Shown one piece after another: positions 35,663 through 43,615 of a stretch of 64,000 bases of DNA. This DNA is from Candidatus Anderseniibacteriota bacterium (GTDB lineage: Bacteria; Patescibacteria; Andersenbacteria; UBA10190), in contig JAIOOW010000003.1 of assembly GCA_021414205.1 (NCBI GenBank), positions 62,001-126,000 on the forward strand. The letters run 5' to 3'. The stretch's first letter is position 1, and every line of letters begins with the position of its first letter. The notes under the pieces were generated by a model, which had not been told where the DNA came from, ran no database searches, and was given only the letters and a program-made list of their open reading frames with translations. A program made the translations under genes and the position numbers.

Positions 35663-35675
35663 TAAATAGTGGTAC

Positions 35676-35748
35676 GGGCCCGTAGCTCAGTGGTTAGAGC
35701 GGTACTCTTATAAGGTACATGTCGGAGGTTCGATCCCTCCCGGGCCTA
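35676..35748 (+). tRNA. tRNA-Ile(TAT)
   Basis: Acceptor GGGCCCG with CGGGCCT (G1:U72), D arm GCTC/GAGC, anticodon stem GTACT/GGTAC around loop CTTATAA, so the anticodon is TAT. It would read AUA directly. Most bacteria use a CAU anticodon modified to lysidine by TilS instead. The T-loop TTCGATC is normal; CCA is not encoded. The 3' end faces the accessory operon at 35.8-37.8 kb. Confidence 0.92.
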
Positions 35749-35780
35749 CTCGAAGTATTTAAGTCGCGTTCGGATACTTT

Positions 35781-36542
35781 TTAGGTATTATTAGGGATTA
35801 AGATTTCTTTGCAAAAGAAATCCCCAAATGGAGTTATGTAAACTTCCGGCAATTCACGAATTTTTGAGTCTGAGGGCGTAATTCCATATTGAGAGTTTTG
35901 ATCTGCTTCACGCATAGTCTGAATAATTTTTGTTGCAGGTTCCCTGATTACTACAAGTCCATAGTTACCAAGTGCATATAGTTTTGTGAGCCAGGCTCTC
36001 TGCTTTTCCTGATCTCGAATTTGATCGATGAATTTTGGTTTATATGGAATTTGGTTACCAAATCCTTTTTTATACCAAGCTCTGATAGTATCTTCTTGCT
36101 TCGCTAGGTCCAGTAAAAGTGTCGCTTCGTCTGTATTAATTTGATCTAAAACTGTAAGAAATCTTGAATGCCAATCCTCGCGTATTCTAAATTCCGGATC
36201 AATAGAATTACCCATAGCATTGAGTATCATTTGTCGTTTTTGTTTTGAGTTTTCGCGTAAATATTTTTCAATCAAATTCCACACCAGTACCCGCATTGAT
36301 TCGCTCTCTGATAACATTTTTGTCAGCCTATCGCCATTCTGCTTTAAATATTGATCTAATTCTTTTGCTCGATTGCCACTTAAAGCACTGCGAATAGCTA
36401 TTCCTGTAAATAAGATATTTGCCAAAGCAGTTTGCTGTGTGAGATCAGGAACCATTACGCCGAGAAATGAAGTAAGTGCTGGTAGCATCTGCTTTGTGAT
36501 TTCCAGGGCATTTTTCTTATCCCTTTCTGCGCTATTGTTCAT
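35781..36542 (-). CDS. Unknown protein of the accessory operon (weakly Abi-alpha-like)
   Basis: A 253-residue soluble, mostly helical protein. The C-terminus ends in V-Y-I-T-P-F-G-D-F-F-C-K, reminiscent of the T-P-F-G-x-x-F close of DUF4393/Abi-alpha proteins, and an N-terminal region with K-x2-L-P-A-L-T-S-F-L would fit, but the match is weak. No signal peptide or membrane helix is clear. It is the last gene of the HigBA-led operon, 32 nt after its neighbour. Codon choice and AT content differ from neighbouring housekeeping genes, a sign of transfer. A defence role is inference from company only. Confidence 0.65.
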   Translation of the reverse strand: MNNSAERDKKNALEITKQMLPALTSFLGVMVPDLTQQTALANILFTGIAIRSALSGNRAKELDQYLKQNGDRLTKMLSESESMRVLVWNLIEKYLRENSKQKRQMILNAMGNSIDPEFRIREDWHSRFLTVLDQINTDEATLLLDLAKQEDTIRAWYKKGFGNQIPYKPKFIDQIRDQEKQRAWLTKLYALGNYGLVVIREPATKIIQTMREADQNSQYGITPSDSKIRELPEVYITPFGDFFCKEILIPNNT

Positions 36543-36574
36543 TTTTCCTTTGACAAGTTATTACCTAATATTTT

Positions 36575-37024
36575 TTAGTTATGAATTTTAATTGATGTTT
36601 CGAACGGAATCTCGGTTAGGGTTTTATATTTTTCCATGTCATGGCTTTTTAGCTTGATACGAAAGACGTAGTCACTACTTACTTTGTTAACTGCTAAGCC
36701 ATTAATCTTAAATCGTGCACGCAACCTTTTCATTCCCTTGGGCATTTTTACTTCTTGCTTAAAACTATTCAGTACCTGCCCTTTTGAGTCGCAAAATTCT
36801 ATTATATTATCACCGGATGTATTTTTTAGAGGATCCGTGTTCTCGAAAAAGCTTACAATCTCAAAGTTAATAGGAATATTGATTCTTTCTGGTTCGGGTA
36901 ATTGGGGATTCTCTATTTTTATTTCTATATCAATTCGTTCAAGAATATCAAATAGGGTGATGTTGTTAGTATCGCTATCTATTACTGACTTCTGACAAAG
37001 AACTGACCAAATGTGTTTAATCAT
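36575..37024 (-). CDS. Small beta-rich protein of the accessory operon (DUF6941-like)
   Basis: A 149-residue soluble protein with alternating hydrophobic patterns typical of a beta sandwich: an N-terminal V-L-C-Q-K-S-V-I-D segment with T-N-N-I-T-L-F-D-I-L-E, a P-I-N-F-E-I-V-S-F-F strand, a G-D-N-I-I-E-F-C-D segment, and a closing F-R-I-K-L-K and I-P-F-E-T-S-I-K. The layout resembles small DUF6941-type proteins often seen near mobile or accessory genes, but I cannot be certain. It starts 2 nt after the antitoxin stop codon, so expression is tied to the toxin-antitoxin pair. Confidence 0.65.
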   Translation of the reverse strand: MIKHIWSVLCQKSVIDSDTNNITLFDILERIDIEIKIENPQLPEPERINIPINFEIVSFFENTDPLKNTSGDNIIEFCDSKGQVLNSFKQEVKMPKGMKRLRARFKINGLAVNKVSSDYVFRIKLKSHDMEKYKTLTEIPFETSIKIHN

Positions 37025-37026
37025 AT

Positions 37027-37455
37027 TTACAAAGAAGCTATTTTAAATGATTGAGTATTTTCTGCTCTTTTTTTAAAAAACAATCTAAGAGAGGTATTAG
37101 GAATGTTTCTTTCCGTTTCTGCAACTATTGCTATTGCCTCATTAATTACTGAGGAGCCACGAGAGCTAATGCTTAATGTTCTTCTTTCTGTTTCAAGAAA
37201 GGAGAAGCGAGGAGGAATTAGGGTTGTGCTTAGCGCTAACGCTATTCTCTCTAGAAATCTTAGGGTTGGTAAAGAAGCTCCGTTTTCAATTCGTGCAATG
37301 CTGGGTTGTTTAGTTCCCGTTCTCTTTGCTAGTTCTGTCTGAGTGAGTCCTTTTGCAATGCGAGCTTCGATTATGAGTCGAGCAATATCTTCAGAAAGAT
37401 CGATATTTGAGGGGGTATTTCCTAATAATTGTTTTTTTAGTAATGATAGTTTCAT
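37027..37455 (-). CDS. HigA-type antitoxin with helix-turn-helix
   Basis: A 142-residue DNA-binding antitoxin. The XRE-type helix-turn-helix lies at about residues 24-78: I-A-R-L-I-I-E-A-R-I-A-K-G-L-T-Q-T-E-L-A-K-R-T-G, then Q-P-S-I-A-R-I-E-N-G, matching HigA-class repressors. The C-terminal half (about 85-142) is longer than in the shortest HigA proteins and may hold the toxin-binding part. It follows the toxin gene by 5 nt (toxin-first order, typical of higBA), and a 26-bp palindrome upstream of the toxin gene is its probable operator. Confidence 0.88.
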   Translation of the reverse strand: MKLSLLKKQLLGNTPSNIDLSEDIARLIIEARIAKGLTQTELAKRTGTKQPSIARIENGASLPTLRFLERIALALSTTLIPPRFSFLETERRTLSISSRGSSVINEAIAIVAETERNIPNTSLRLFFKKRAENTQSFKIASL

Positions 37456-37460
37456 ATAAA

Positions 37461-37808
37461 TTATTTAAAGTATATTGTTTTATATCGTTTTTCCGCTTTT
37501 TTGAGTTCTTTTGGTGGAATTCCTCGAGTTTTTTTCATAAAGCCGTGGAGTATGTGATAAGTATTGACGGCGTCCTTGGTGAAGAAGAATCGGTAGGAAC
37601 ATTTATTTTTAATATATCTAATGTAGAAAAGTGCTTTATGGGGTTTAATCTTTTCCACCACTCTGGACTGCAAGTGTTGCGCCAGGCCCCTACTGTCGAT
37701 TTGTTCAAAGAGCCAGAAGAATCGCTCTTGCGCCTCTCTTGGTTGCTTCTCAAGGAAAAGTCGTACGTCGCTTTTCCCAGAAGCGTGTTTCCAGAAACGT
37801 ATATCCAT
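37461..37808 (-). CDS. HigB-type toxin (Gp49/DUF891, RelE-like)
   Basis: A 115-residue RelE-superfamily toxin, expected to cleave mRNA on the ribosome. Family features include the N-terminal strand with I-R-F-W-K, a helix with V-R-L-F-L-E-K-Q-P, the L-x-Q-H-L-Q-S segment, F-Y-I-R-Y-I-K-N and Y-R-F-F-F-T-K in the central strands, and a C-terminal H-G-F-M-K-K-T-R-G-I-P-P-K-E-L-K-K-A, which is diagnostic for the phage Gp49-like group. First gene of a four-gene operon. AAGGGA lies just before the ATG. Confidence 0.88.
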   Translation of the reverse strand: MDIRFWKHASGKSDVRLFLEKQPREAQERFFWLFEQIDSRGLAQHLQSRVVEKIKPHKALFYIRYIKNKCSYRFFFTKDAVNTYHILHGFMKKTRGIPPKELKKAEKRYKTIYFK

Positions 37809-37827
37809 TCCCTTGTCTTCATGAGTA

Positions 37828-37853
37828 AATATATAACATATATGTTATATATT
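37828..37853. promoter_or_regulatory. 26-bp palindromic operator of the HigBA operon
   Basis: Perfect 26-bp palindrome whose half is aatatataacata. It lies between the promoter and the toxin start and abuts the -10 box. Autorepression by the HigA protein is the natural inference. Confidence 0.75.
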
Positions 37854-37876
37854 AACAGCTGTTTTTGGTATGTCAA
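37849..37876 (-). promoter_or_regulatory. HigBA operon promoter
   Basis: Minus-strand TTGACA (37871-37876), 16-nt spacer, TAATAT (37849-37854), with the -10 box inside the palindromic operator region. Confidence 0.7.
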
Positions 37877-37910
37877 CAGGATTATTCTTCCATCTCAATC
37901 AGATTGTTAC

Positions 37911-39155
37911 TTATTCAAACCTCAACGCCTCGATCGGATCTTTTGCAGCAGCTTTACGTGCGGGATACAGGCCGAAAATGAGCCCGATGGCTGTAGATAC
38001 CCCAACACCCAGTACGATCGCTCCTAGGGGCAATGTAAACGGCCAGGCGAGGGCAAAATATGTTTGCGCCACAAAGCTGACTAATGCGGAAATCGTAATT
38101 GCGATCAGTGTGCCTAATAATCCCCCGGCGAACGTGAGGATAATAGCTTCAATCATGAATTGCATGAGAATATTTTTATTTGTTGCACCCAGCGCTTTGC
38201 GCAGCCCGATTTCTTGGGTGCGTTCCGTTACTGAAACGAGCATAATATTCATAATTCCAATTCCGCCGACCATAAGAGAGATGGATGCGATGGCTACGAG
38301 AAATATTGTCAGTACTTGGGTAACCGTACTCACAGTGGCAACAATTGTTTTTTGCGTAACAACGAAAAAGTCGTCCTTGGTTGGATCGGTAATATTGTGT
38401 GATTCTCTTAGTGTTGCAGTAATGTCTGCCGCCACCTGGTCTACGTTTGCTTCTGGTTTTGCGCGCAAGAAAATTTCGTGGAAATAATCTATTCCAAGCA
38501 GTGTTTTTTGCGCAGTACTGTATGGAATCAGTCCGATATCATCCACATTGAACGCAGTTACTTGTCCTTTTGCGGGCAATATTCCTACTACTTGCAGCTT
38601 TTGTCCGTGAACAGTCACGAATTGCCCGAGCGCATCAGAATCTCCGAACAATTCTTGTTTTACTTTGCTGCCGATGACGATTACTTTTGCGTAGCTCTTC
38701 ACATCGTCTTGCGTGAAAAATGATCCTTGCTCCGGATATACATTAAATACCTCGCCCAACGCATTCGGAGTCCAGCCTAGCACGGTTGCGTGGTACACGG
38801 AGTTTTGATATCCGATAGCCCCGGGGACCAGCACGGCTGGGTCGGCTGCCTGCAAATCAGGAACGTTGATTGGTTTTAACAGTGCATCGATATCTTTTTG
38901 TTTAAGAGAATCAGTAAGTAGTGTTTCTGCTGCATCGCTTGGCTGGGTCGGCTGCCTGCCTGGGCGTAAAATAATGGTATTCGATCCGATGCTTTGTACT
39001 TGGCTTAAAATTAAATTCTGCGCGCCCTGGCCGAGCGATATCACTAGCACAATTGCCATAACGCCGATCACAATACCGAGAATGGTAAGGAGTGACCGTG
39101 CCCAGTTTGCTCGCAGGGCTCGAACGGATGTCTTAATTGTTGAAGGGAGATTCAT
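37911..39155 (-). CDS. MacB-like ABC transporter permease
   Basis: A 414-residue permease of the MacB/FtsX type. One membrane helix near the N-terminus (about 22-45, with I-L-G-I-V-I-G-V-M), a large exported domain (about 50-285), then three C-terminal helices with the conserved M-V-G-G-I-G-I-M-N-I-M-L-V-S-V-x-E-R-T-x-E-I-G-L-R-K-A-L-G segment that contacts the ATPase. The start overlaps the ATPase stop by 4 nt. With the ATPase and membrane-fusion genes it forms a tripartite-style exporter whose substrate (peptide, lipid or drug) cannot be predicted from sequence. Confidence 0.92.
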   Translation of the reverse strand: MNLPSTIKTSVRALRANWARSLLTILGIVIGVMAIVLVISLGQGAQNLILSQVQSIGSNTIILRPGRQPTQPSDAAETLLTDSLKQKDIDALLKPINVPDLQAADPAVLVPGAIGYQNSVYHATVLGWTPNALGEVFNVYPEQGSFFTQDDVKSYAKVIVIGSKVKQELFGDSDALGQFVTVHGQKLQVVGILPAKGQVTAFNVDDIGLIPYSTAQKTLLGIDYFHEIFLRAKPEANVDQVAADITATLRESHNITDPTKDDFFVVTQKTIVATVSTVTQVLTIFLVAIASISLMVGGIGIMNIMLVSVTERTQEIGLRKALGATNKNILMQFMIEAIILTFAGGLLGTLIAITISALVSFVAQTYFALAWPFTLPLGAIVLGVGVSTAIGLIFGLYPARKAAAKDPIEALRFE

Positions 39156-39859
39156 TTTGCGTAGTGGGTGTGAGGAGCCGTTACGTTTTTATCGCTGGAA
39201 ATAAGTCCGTCTGTGATCGTAATAATGCGATTCGCATAATCAGCAGCGGCAGTTTCGTGCGTAATGACGATAATCGTCTTTCCTTGATGATGAAGCTTCT
39301 CAATAGTATTCATTACCGTAGCCCCCGTTTTTGAATCGAGATTCCCAGTTGGCTCGTCTGCAAAAATAACTTTTGGATCGTTAACCAGTGCGCGGGCGAT
39401 TGCAACGCGCTGACGCTCCCCTCCAGATAGTTGGCTGGGGAGATGGTCGAGTCGATGCGATAGCTCTACATGCTCAAGTGCGATCTTTGCTTTTTGCGCA
39501 TATTCTTTTTTAGGTACATCAGAGTAATACAGCGGCAGCATGACGTTTTCTAATACCGTAGTTCGTTTCAATAAATGGAATGCTTGGAATACGAAGCCGA
39601 TATATTTATTTCGAATTCGAGCGCGGGCAGGGTCATCGAGCATGGATGTATCCTGGGAATTAAAAAGATACGAACCGGTTGTTTGCCTGTCTAATAAGCC
39701 TAGAATATGAAGAAGAGTAGATTTGCCAGAACCGGAAGGTCCCATAATAGACACGAATTCTCCTTCTTGAATGGAAAATGAAATTCCGTGAAGTACGGGC
39801 GTGAGCGTTCCTTCGCTTTCGTAACTCTTCGTAATATTCTCGAGCTGAATAAGCGCCAT
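39152..39859 (-). CDS. MacB/LolD-type ABC transporter ATPase
   Basis: A 235-residue ATP-binding subunit. Visible: G-P-S-G-S-G-K-S-T-L Walker A (about 40-49), Q-loop V-F-Q-A-F-H-L, the L-S-G-G-E-R-Q-R-V-A-I-A-R-A-L signature (about 142-156), I-F-A-D-E-P-T-G-N-L-D-S Walker B and the H-loop I-T-H. It powers the neighbouring permease, with which it overlaps by 4 nt, and follows the membrane-fusion gene by 3 nt, so all three are made from one message. Confidence 0.95.
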   Translation of the reverse strand: MALIQLENITKSYESEGTLTPVLHGISFSIQEGEFVSIMGPSGSGKSTLLHILGLLDRQTTGSYLFNSQDTSMLDDPARARIRNKYIGFVFQAFHLLKRTTVLENVMLPLYYSDVPKKEYAQKAKIALEHVELSHRLDHLPSQLSGGERQRVAIARALVNDPKVIFADEPTGNLDSKTGATVMNTIEKLHHQGKTIIVITHETAAADYANRIITITDGLISSDKNVTAPHTHYAK

Positions 39860-39862
39860 GGC

Positions 39863-41134
39863 TTACGGGGTTACAAGTACGTCCCCTTCGTGTACGCCGG
39901 AAGTGATTTCTTCTAATCCATCGCTCCCAAGCAATCCTGTTGCGACCTCAACCTCGCTCGTTTGCTTTGGTCCTGTTTGCTTGGTGACATATGTTTTTCC
40001 GGACTTTGTAATAATGGCCCGTCGCGGTACGGCGATAACATGATCCTTTTTGTCTACGTGAACAATGACGTTTGCTGTAATTCCGGATCGAAGCGCCGAG
40101 TTCTGAGAAGTAAGTGCGACGATAATATGAAACGTAGGCACTCCTTGGATTTGTTTCGCTGCAGGATAGATTTGCGACACGATGGCGCCCAACGCTTCCT
40201 GAGAAGCTAATGCATCGAAGCTTACGGATGCAGGAAGATTTTGTGAAATGGTAAGGGCATCTGTTTCCGGAACATCCGCACTGATTTGCAGGTCGTTTGT
40301 TTGCGCGACTGTTACAACTGCGCTCCCTGCTGCCGCAAATTCTCCAATGTCGAAATTCTTCTGAGTCACAACTCCGCTAAATGGTGCTCTGAGTATGCTT
40401 TTTGCTGCGTTGATTTGAGAAATTTTTGTAAGGGCATCTAATGATGATAATCCGGCTGTATCTTGAGACGCTTGTTGCGTACTGATGTACTGCGCATAGG
40501 CAGAGGCTACCGCATGCTTTGCGGTATCGTTGGACGTCTTCACGCTTGCTTGTGCACTGGCAAGAGCTTTTTGTGCAGCATTATATGCCGTTTGGTTAGC
40601 CACTACTCCTGTCTGTACTGCAAGAGTGGCGTAGTCTTGGCTTTGAGTCTCGGATTGCTTTTGAGCATACACATTGCTTGATTGCTGAAGAGCAGCATTC
40701 GCGTCTCTGACTGCCTGCTTTTTTGCATCAAGCGATTTCGCATTTTCTGCATTCGTATCTTGTTGCGTTTGCAAGGCGTTTTGCCAGGCCGTATATGCAA
40801 CAGAAGCTGCGCTCGCCTTGTCTGCCTGAGCTTTTGCAATTTGAAGCGATGCGCTTTCAGGATCAAGGCTTGCAATAATCTGGCCCTTTTGAACGGTATC
40901 TCCTACCTTCACGAAGATATTTTTAATACTCCCAGATACTTCGAATGCCATATTTGCCGACTGAACGGATTCGGTATTCCCGGTAAATGAAATATCCTTT
41001 ACCACTGTTTGGTAGGATGCCGTGATTGTTTTTACCGGTTTAGCCCCCACTCCTGCCTGAATACGCCATCCGATAAATCCAATAATAATCAGAAGAATCG
41101 CCGTCGGAATACCTATTTTTACCCATGTTTTCAT
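39863..41134 (-). CDS. HlyD/MacA-family membrane fusion protein
   Basis: A 423-residue periplasmic-adaptor-type protein, first gene of the exporter operon. An N-terminal helix (about 7-24) anchors it; then a biotinyl-lipoyl-like half motif (V-S-G-S-I-K-N-I-F-V-K-V-G-D-T-V-Q-K-G-Q, about 65-86), a long Ala/Gln-rich coiled-coil hairpin (about 95-235) and the second lipoyl half with S-I-L-R-A-P-F-S-G-V-V. In a lineage thought to lack a normal outer membrane it would work with the MacB-like permease at the cytoplasmic membrane. TACAAT lies 7 nt before the ATG. Confidence 0.9.
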   Translation of the reverse strand: MKTWVKIGIPTAILLIIIGFIGWRIQAGVGAKPVKTITASYQTVVKDISFTGNTESVQSANMAFEVSGSIKNIFVKVGDTVQKGQIIASLDPESASLQIAKAQADKASAASVAYTAWQNALQTQQDTNAENAKSLDAKKQAVRDANAALQQSSNVYAQKQSETQSQDYATLAVQTGVVANQTAYNAAQKALASAQASVKTSNDTAKHAVASAYAQYISTQQASQDTAGLSSLDALTKISQINAAKSILRAPFSGVVTQKNFDIGEFAAAGSAVVTVAQTNDLQISADVPETDALTISQNLPASVSFDALASQEALGAIVSQIYPAAKQIQGVPTFHIIVALTSQNSALRSGITANVIVHVDKKDHVIAVPRRAIITKSGKTYVTKQTGPKQTSEVEVATGLLGSDGLEEITSGVHEGDVLVTP

Positions 41135-41141
41135 CTGTTAA

Positions 41142-41147
41142 ATTGTA
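41142..41147 (-). promoter_or_regulatory. Extended -10 box of the exporter operon
   Basis: TGT-TACAAT on the minus strand with 7 nt to the ATG at 41134; leaderless start predicted. Confidence 0.6.
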
Positions 41148-41190
41148 ACACCAATTCGCTTTTTTGGCTTAAATATGCATAAATAGGCGT

Positions 41191-42138
41191 ATGGTACAGG
41201 CGCATATAATCAAAGAACAGCAAGCTGGGCAACGCCTGGATGTTTTTTGCACGGGCATTTTGACGGGAATGTCTCGCTCCGCAATCCAGCGCCTTATTAA
41301 AGAACAGCAGATTTTGATTAATGGTCTGGAAACAAGGGCGAAGGTTATTTTGAAAGCTGGGGATAAAGTTGAATTCAGCCTCCCAGAGGCCCAGGAGCCT
41401 GTAGAAGAGGAGAGGAAAGACATTCGCCTGCATGTTCTCTACGAAGATCGAGATGTTGTTGTAGTAGATAAGCCAGCCGGTATTGCGGTGCATCATGGAG
41501 TTGGCCTTACAGCTGGTACAGTGGCGGATTGGTTTGCTGAGCATTATCCAGAAGCGAAAAACGTTGGCGAGAAAGAAGGTAGGGCGGGTATAATTCATCG
41601 ATTAGATAAAGATACGAGCGGAGTGTTGATTTTGGCGAAAAATGATCAGGCATTGGAAAAACTCAAGAAGCAATTTTACGAGAGGAAAGCAAAAAAAGAA
41701 TATATTGCGCTCGTATTTGAGGTTCCTGGAGGCAAAGAAGGTCGTATTACCAAATCAATAGGCCGAAGTAGGAGGAATCCTATGCGCCGAGCAGTAGACG
41801 AAAACGGCAAAGAGTCCGCAACGGAATGGAAAATCGAACGTCGGTTCGGAGAAAAATTTGCATTGCTCAGAGTATTTCCGTTTACTGGCAGAACGCATCA
41901 GATCAGGGTTCATTTGCATCACCTTGGATATCCTATTGTTGGAGACCATCTGTATACATTTAAAAGGCAAAAACCGCCCATTGGTGTAAAGCGACAACTA
42001 TTGCATGCTGAAAAATTAACTATTATGTTGCCAAACGAGAAGATAAAGACATTTGTTGCGCCTCTTGCTGATGACTTTGCCCAAGTAGTGAATATGCTAT
42101 CTGAAATGAAATGGCCGAAGAAAGTAATAAAACAATAA
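41191..42138 (+). CDS. RluA-family rRNA pseudouridine synthase with S4 domain
   Basis: Converts specific uridines to pseudouridine in rRNA. The 315 residues contain an N-terminal S4 RNA-binding domain (about 13-75, with R-L-D-V-F-C and a K-A-G-D-K-V-E turn), the catalytic domain with V-V-D-K-P-A-G-I-A-V-H (about 92-102) and the active-site motif I-H-R-L-D-K-D-T-S-G-V-L-I-L-A-K (about 131-146, catalytic D), and a later G-R-T-H-Q-I-R-V-H motif. RluD-like by domain layout, but the target position cannot be read from sequence. It is divergent from the exporter operon with only 56 bp between starts. Confidence 0.93.
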   Translation: MVQAHIIKEQQAGQRLDVFCTGILTGMSRSAIQRLIKEQQILINGLETRAKVILKAGDKVEFSLPEAQEPVEEERKDIRLHVLYEDRDVVVVDKPAGIAVHHGVGLTAGTVADWFAEHYPEAKNVGEKEGRAGIIHRLDKDTSGVLILAKNDQALEKLKKQFYERKAKKEYIALVFEVPGGKEGRITKSIGRSRRNPMRRAVDENGKESATEWKIERRFGEKFALLRVFPFTGRTHQIRVHLHHLGYPIVGDHLYTFKRQKPPIGVKRQLLHAEKLTIMLPNEKIKTFVAPLADDFAQVVNMLSEMKWPKKVIKQ

Positions 42139-42356
42139 ATTTAGAAGGATTCAGTCGTATTGAGCGGGACGATCGCCTTTTGGATGTGTTCCCAAAAGAA
42201 TCGATTGAAAAAGGCATTGAGCTATGGGAAAAATGGACCGATACGGAAGTGGAAATAATTCGTATTCATGATACTCAAAACATCACGAAGTACGTATTTT
42301 TGCGCGAGCGCATAGAGAACGCCTTACGAGGAAATATCATATTGTCTCTAGAGTAG
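42111..42356 (+). CDS. Small acidic protein, unknown
   Basis: An 81-residue acidic, helical protein, unrecognised. The chain includes F-S-R-I-E-R-D-D-R-L, an I-E-K-G-I-E-L-W-E-K-W segment and a C-terminal Y-V-F-L-R-E-R-I-E-N-A-L-R. It overlaps the end of the pseudouridine synthase gene by 28 nt in another frame, which suggests translational coupling if it is real. The overlap, open frame and sensible composition support it; no motif does. Confidence 0.55.
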   Translation: MAEESNKTINLEGFSRIERDDRLLDVFPKESIEKGIELWEKWTDTEVEIIRIHDTQNITKYVFLRERIENALRGNIILSLE

Positions 42357-42439
42357 TGCCCGAGGCGGGACTCGAACCCGCAAGCCATTGCTGGCAAAGG
42401 ATTTTAAGTCCTTCGCGTATACCATTCCGCCACCCGGGC
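42357..42439 (-). tRNA. tRNA-Leu(TAA)
   Basis: Class II tRNA; acceptor GCCCGGG/CTCGGGC, anticodon loop CTTAAAA (TAA), long variable arm. CCA is not encoded. It follows tRNA-Cys by 17 nt. Confidence 0.95.
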
Positions 42440-42456
42440 ATATATTCAATTGTACG

Positions 42457-42528
42457 AGGCCATGACCGGAATCGAACCGGTGTATAAGGGTTTTGCAGAC
42501 CCATGCCTTACCACTTGGCGACATGGCC
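42457..42528 (-). tRNA. tRNA-Cys(GCA)
   Basis: Acceptor GGCCATG/CATGGCC with U73 discriminator, a cysteine identity element; anticodon loop CTGCAAA (GCA). CCA is not encoded. It may be read through from rplS. Confidence 0.95.
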
Positions 42529-42549
42529 GTATACATGTTCTACCAAACA

Positions 42550-42574
42550 AATACCCGCTTGTATAGCGGGTATT
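42550..42574 (-). terminator. Terminator after rplS
   Basis: Perfect 10-bp stem AATACCCGCT/AGCGGGTATT with a 5-nt loop; on the minus strand followed by TTTGTTT. It lies 6 nt after the rplS stop codon and before tRNA-Cys. Confidence 0.7.
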
Positions 42575-42579
42575 GGGGG

Positions 42580-43047
42580 TTATTCTGCCGTTTCTTCTGG
42601 TACTGCTTCAGCTTTTGCTGCTTTTGCAGACTCTTCTTCTGCTTTATCGGATGCTTCTTTTGCTAATCGCTTTTTATCAGATTCTTCTTTTACGTGGCGT
42701 TGCATTGCAAGTTCGTCCTCCTTTACGCGGCGTCGACCTTCTTGGCGAAGGTAGTTTAATTGCGCTCGGCGAACCTTCTGGCGCTTTACGATTTCGATAT
42801 TGGTAATAAGCGGGCTGTACAGTGGGAATACGCGTTCAACGGCGAATTTACCTGTTTCTCGGCGAACGGTAAATGACGTAGACGGGCCGCTCCCTTTGAT
42901 TCCAAGAACAGTTCCTTCAAATGCCTGAATTCGAGTCTTGTCTCCTTCAACCACCTTTGTGCCAATGCGAACAATGTCGCCAGCGCGTAGAATGGGGCGA
43001 TCAACACCCTCGATTTGCTTCAATTCAAATAAACGTAATGCATCCAT
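42580..43047 (-). CDS. rplS: 50S ribosomal protein L19
   Basis: Large-subunit protein at the 30S interface. The family core occupies the first 115 residues: R-A-G-D-I-V-R-I-G-T-K-V near 22, R-I-Q-A-F-E-G-T-V-L near 40, G-V/F-T-V-R-R near 60, E-R-V-F-P-L-Y-S-P near 70 and V-K-R-x-K-V-R-R-A-Q-L-N-Y-L-R near 85-100. Beyond it there is an extra charged tail of about 40 residues rich in Glu, Ala and Lys. A TTGACT-N16-TAATAA promoter lies upstream with no Shine-Dalgarno. Confidence 0.95.
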   Translation of the reverse strand: MDALRLFELKQIEGVDRPILRAGDIVRIGTKVVEGDKTRIQAFEGTVLGIKGSGPSTSFTVRRETGKFAVERVFPLYSPLITNIEIVKRQKVRRAQLNYLRQEGRRRVKEDELAMQRHVKEESDKKRLAKEASDKAEEESAKAAKAEAVPEETAE

Positions 43048-43059
43048 AGATAGGGGGTA

Positions 43060-43087
43060 TTATTACGGATCCCCTAATAAAAGTCAA
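43060..43087 (-). promoter_or_regulatory. rplS promoter
   Basis: Minus-strand TTGACT (43082-43087), 16-nt spacer, TAATAA (43060-43065), 12 nt to the ATG. Confidence 0.6.
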
Positions 43088-43094
43088 TTATTCT

Positions 43095-43574
43095 TCAAAG
43101 GGATTCGATTTTTGCGTATACTTGCCGCACCCCGAATGCCTGTGCTTGTTCAAGGGTGGGCATCCAAATATCCAGTATCATCACATGGTCATATCTGTTG
43201 TTCATCCTGTCCTCTACGGTGTATAGGTCAGATCCAATGCGAATTTTTGTACCTATTGGCAAGATGTTTGTTGCGATAATCCCTTGATGGGCCGTTGTTC
43301 CGCTGGCAGTAATAAAGGGTGATGCGTCCGTGAGGTTTGCGTCTGAAGTGTAGGCAGTAGCCCATATATGTAATGTCAGGCCATTACGGAGAGGAGTGAT
43401 TTCTTGAAGGTCTGACGCATTGGAAATAACTCGTTCAAATATGAGGTCCTGGGTTGAAAGCTGAGAGCTAAATGCTAATGCAGGGCCAGGGTATGCCAGC
43501 TCAGTTACGAGTACGAGGACGGGGATGAATTGCAATACTTGAACAACAATAGTGTTTATGTTTGTGTGTTTCAT
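43095..43574 (-). CDS. Secreted 3D-domain (double-psi barrel) protein
   Basis: A 159-residue exported protein with a hydrophobic N-terminal segment (about 10-35). The C-terminal half carries the 3D pattern: A-T-A-Y-T-S near residue 72, T-A-S-G-T-T-A-H-Q-G-I-I-A-T-N near 90-104, P-I-G-T-K-I and V-E-D-R-M-N, then a V-M-I-L-D-I-W-M stretch. In 3D-domain proteins the conserved aspartates support lytic or peptidoglycan-binding activity. It lies between rplS and a RlpA-like gene, with a strong bidirectional terminator between the two. Confidence 0.85.
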   Translation of the reverse strand: MKHTNINTIVVQVLQFIPVLVLVTELAYPGPALAFSSQLSTQDLIFERVISNASDLQEITPLRNGLTLHIWATAYTSDANLTDASPFITASGTTAHQGIIATNILPIGTKIRIGSDLYTVEDRMNNRYDHVMILDIWMPTLEQAQAFGVRQVYAKIESL

Positions 43575-43615
43575 TTATTATGTTCATAATAGCATAAAAA
43601 TATGTTTCAGTCAAA

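Noticed and set aside
35676..37910. Integration of the accessory operon at the 3' end of tRNA-Ile(TAT), with attachment repeats
   Set aside because: I looked for a copy of the tRNA 3' end near 37.8-37.9 kb and saw none; no integrase is present. Location next to a tRNA alone is not proof.
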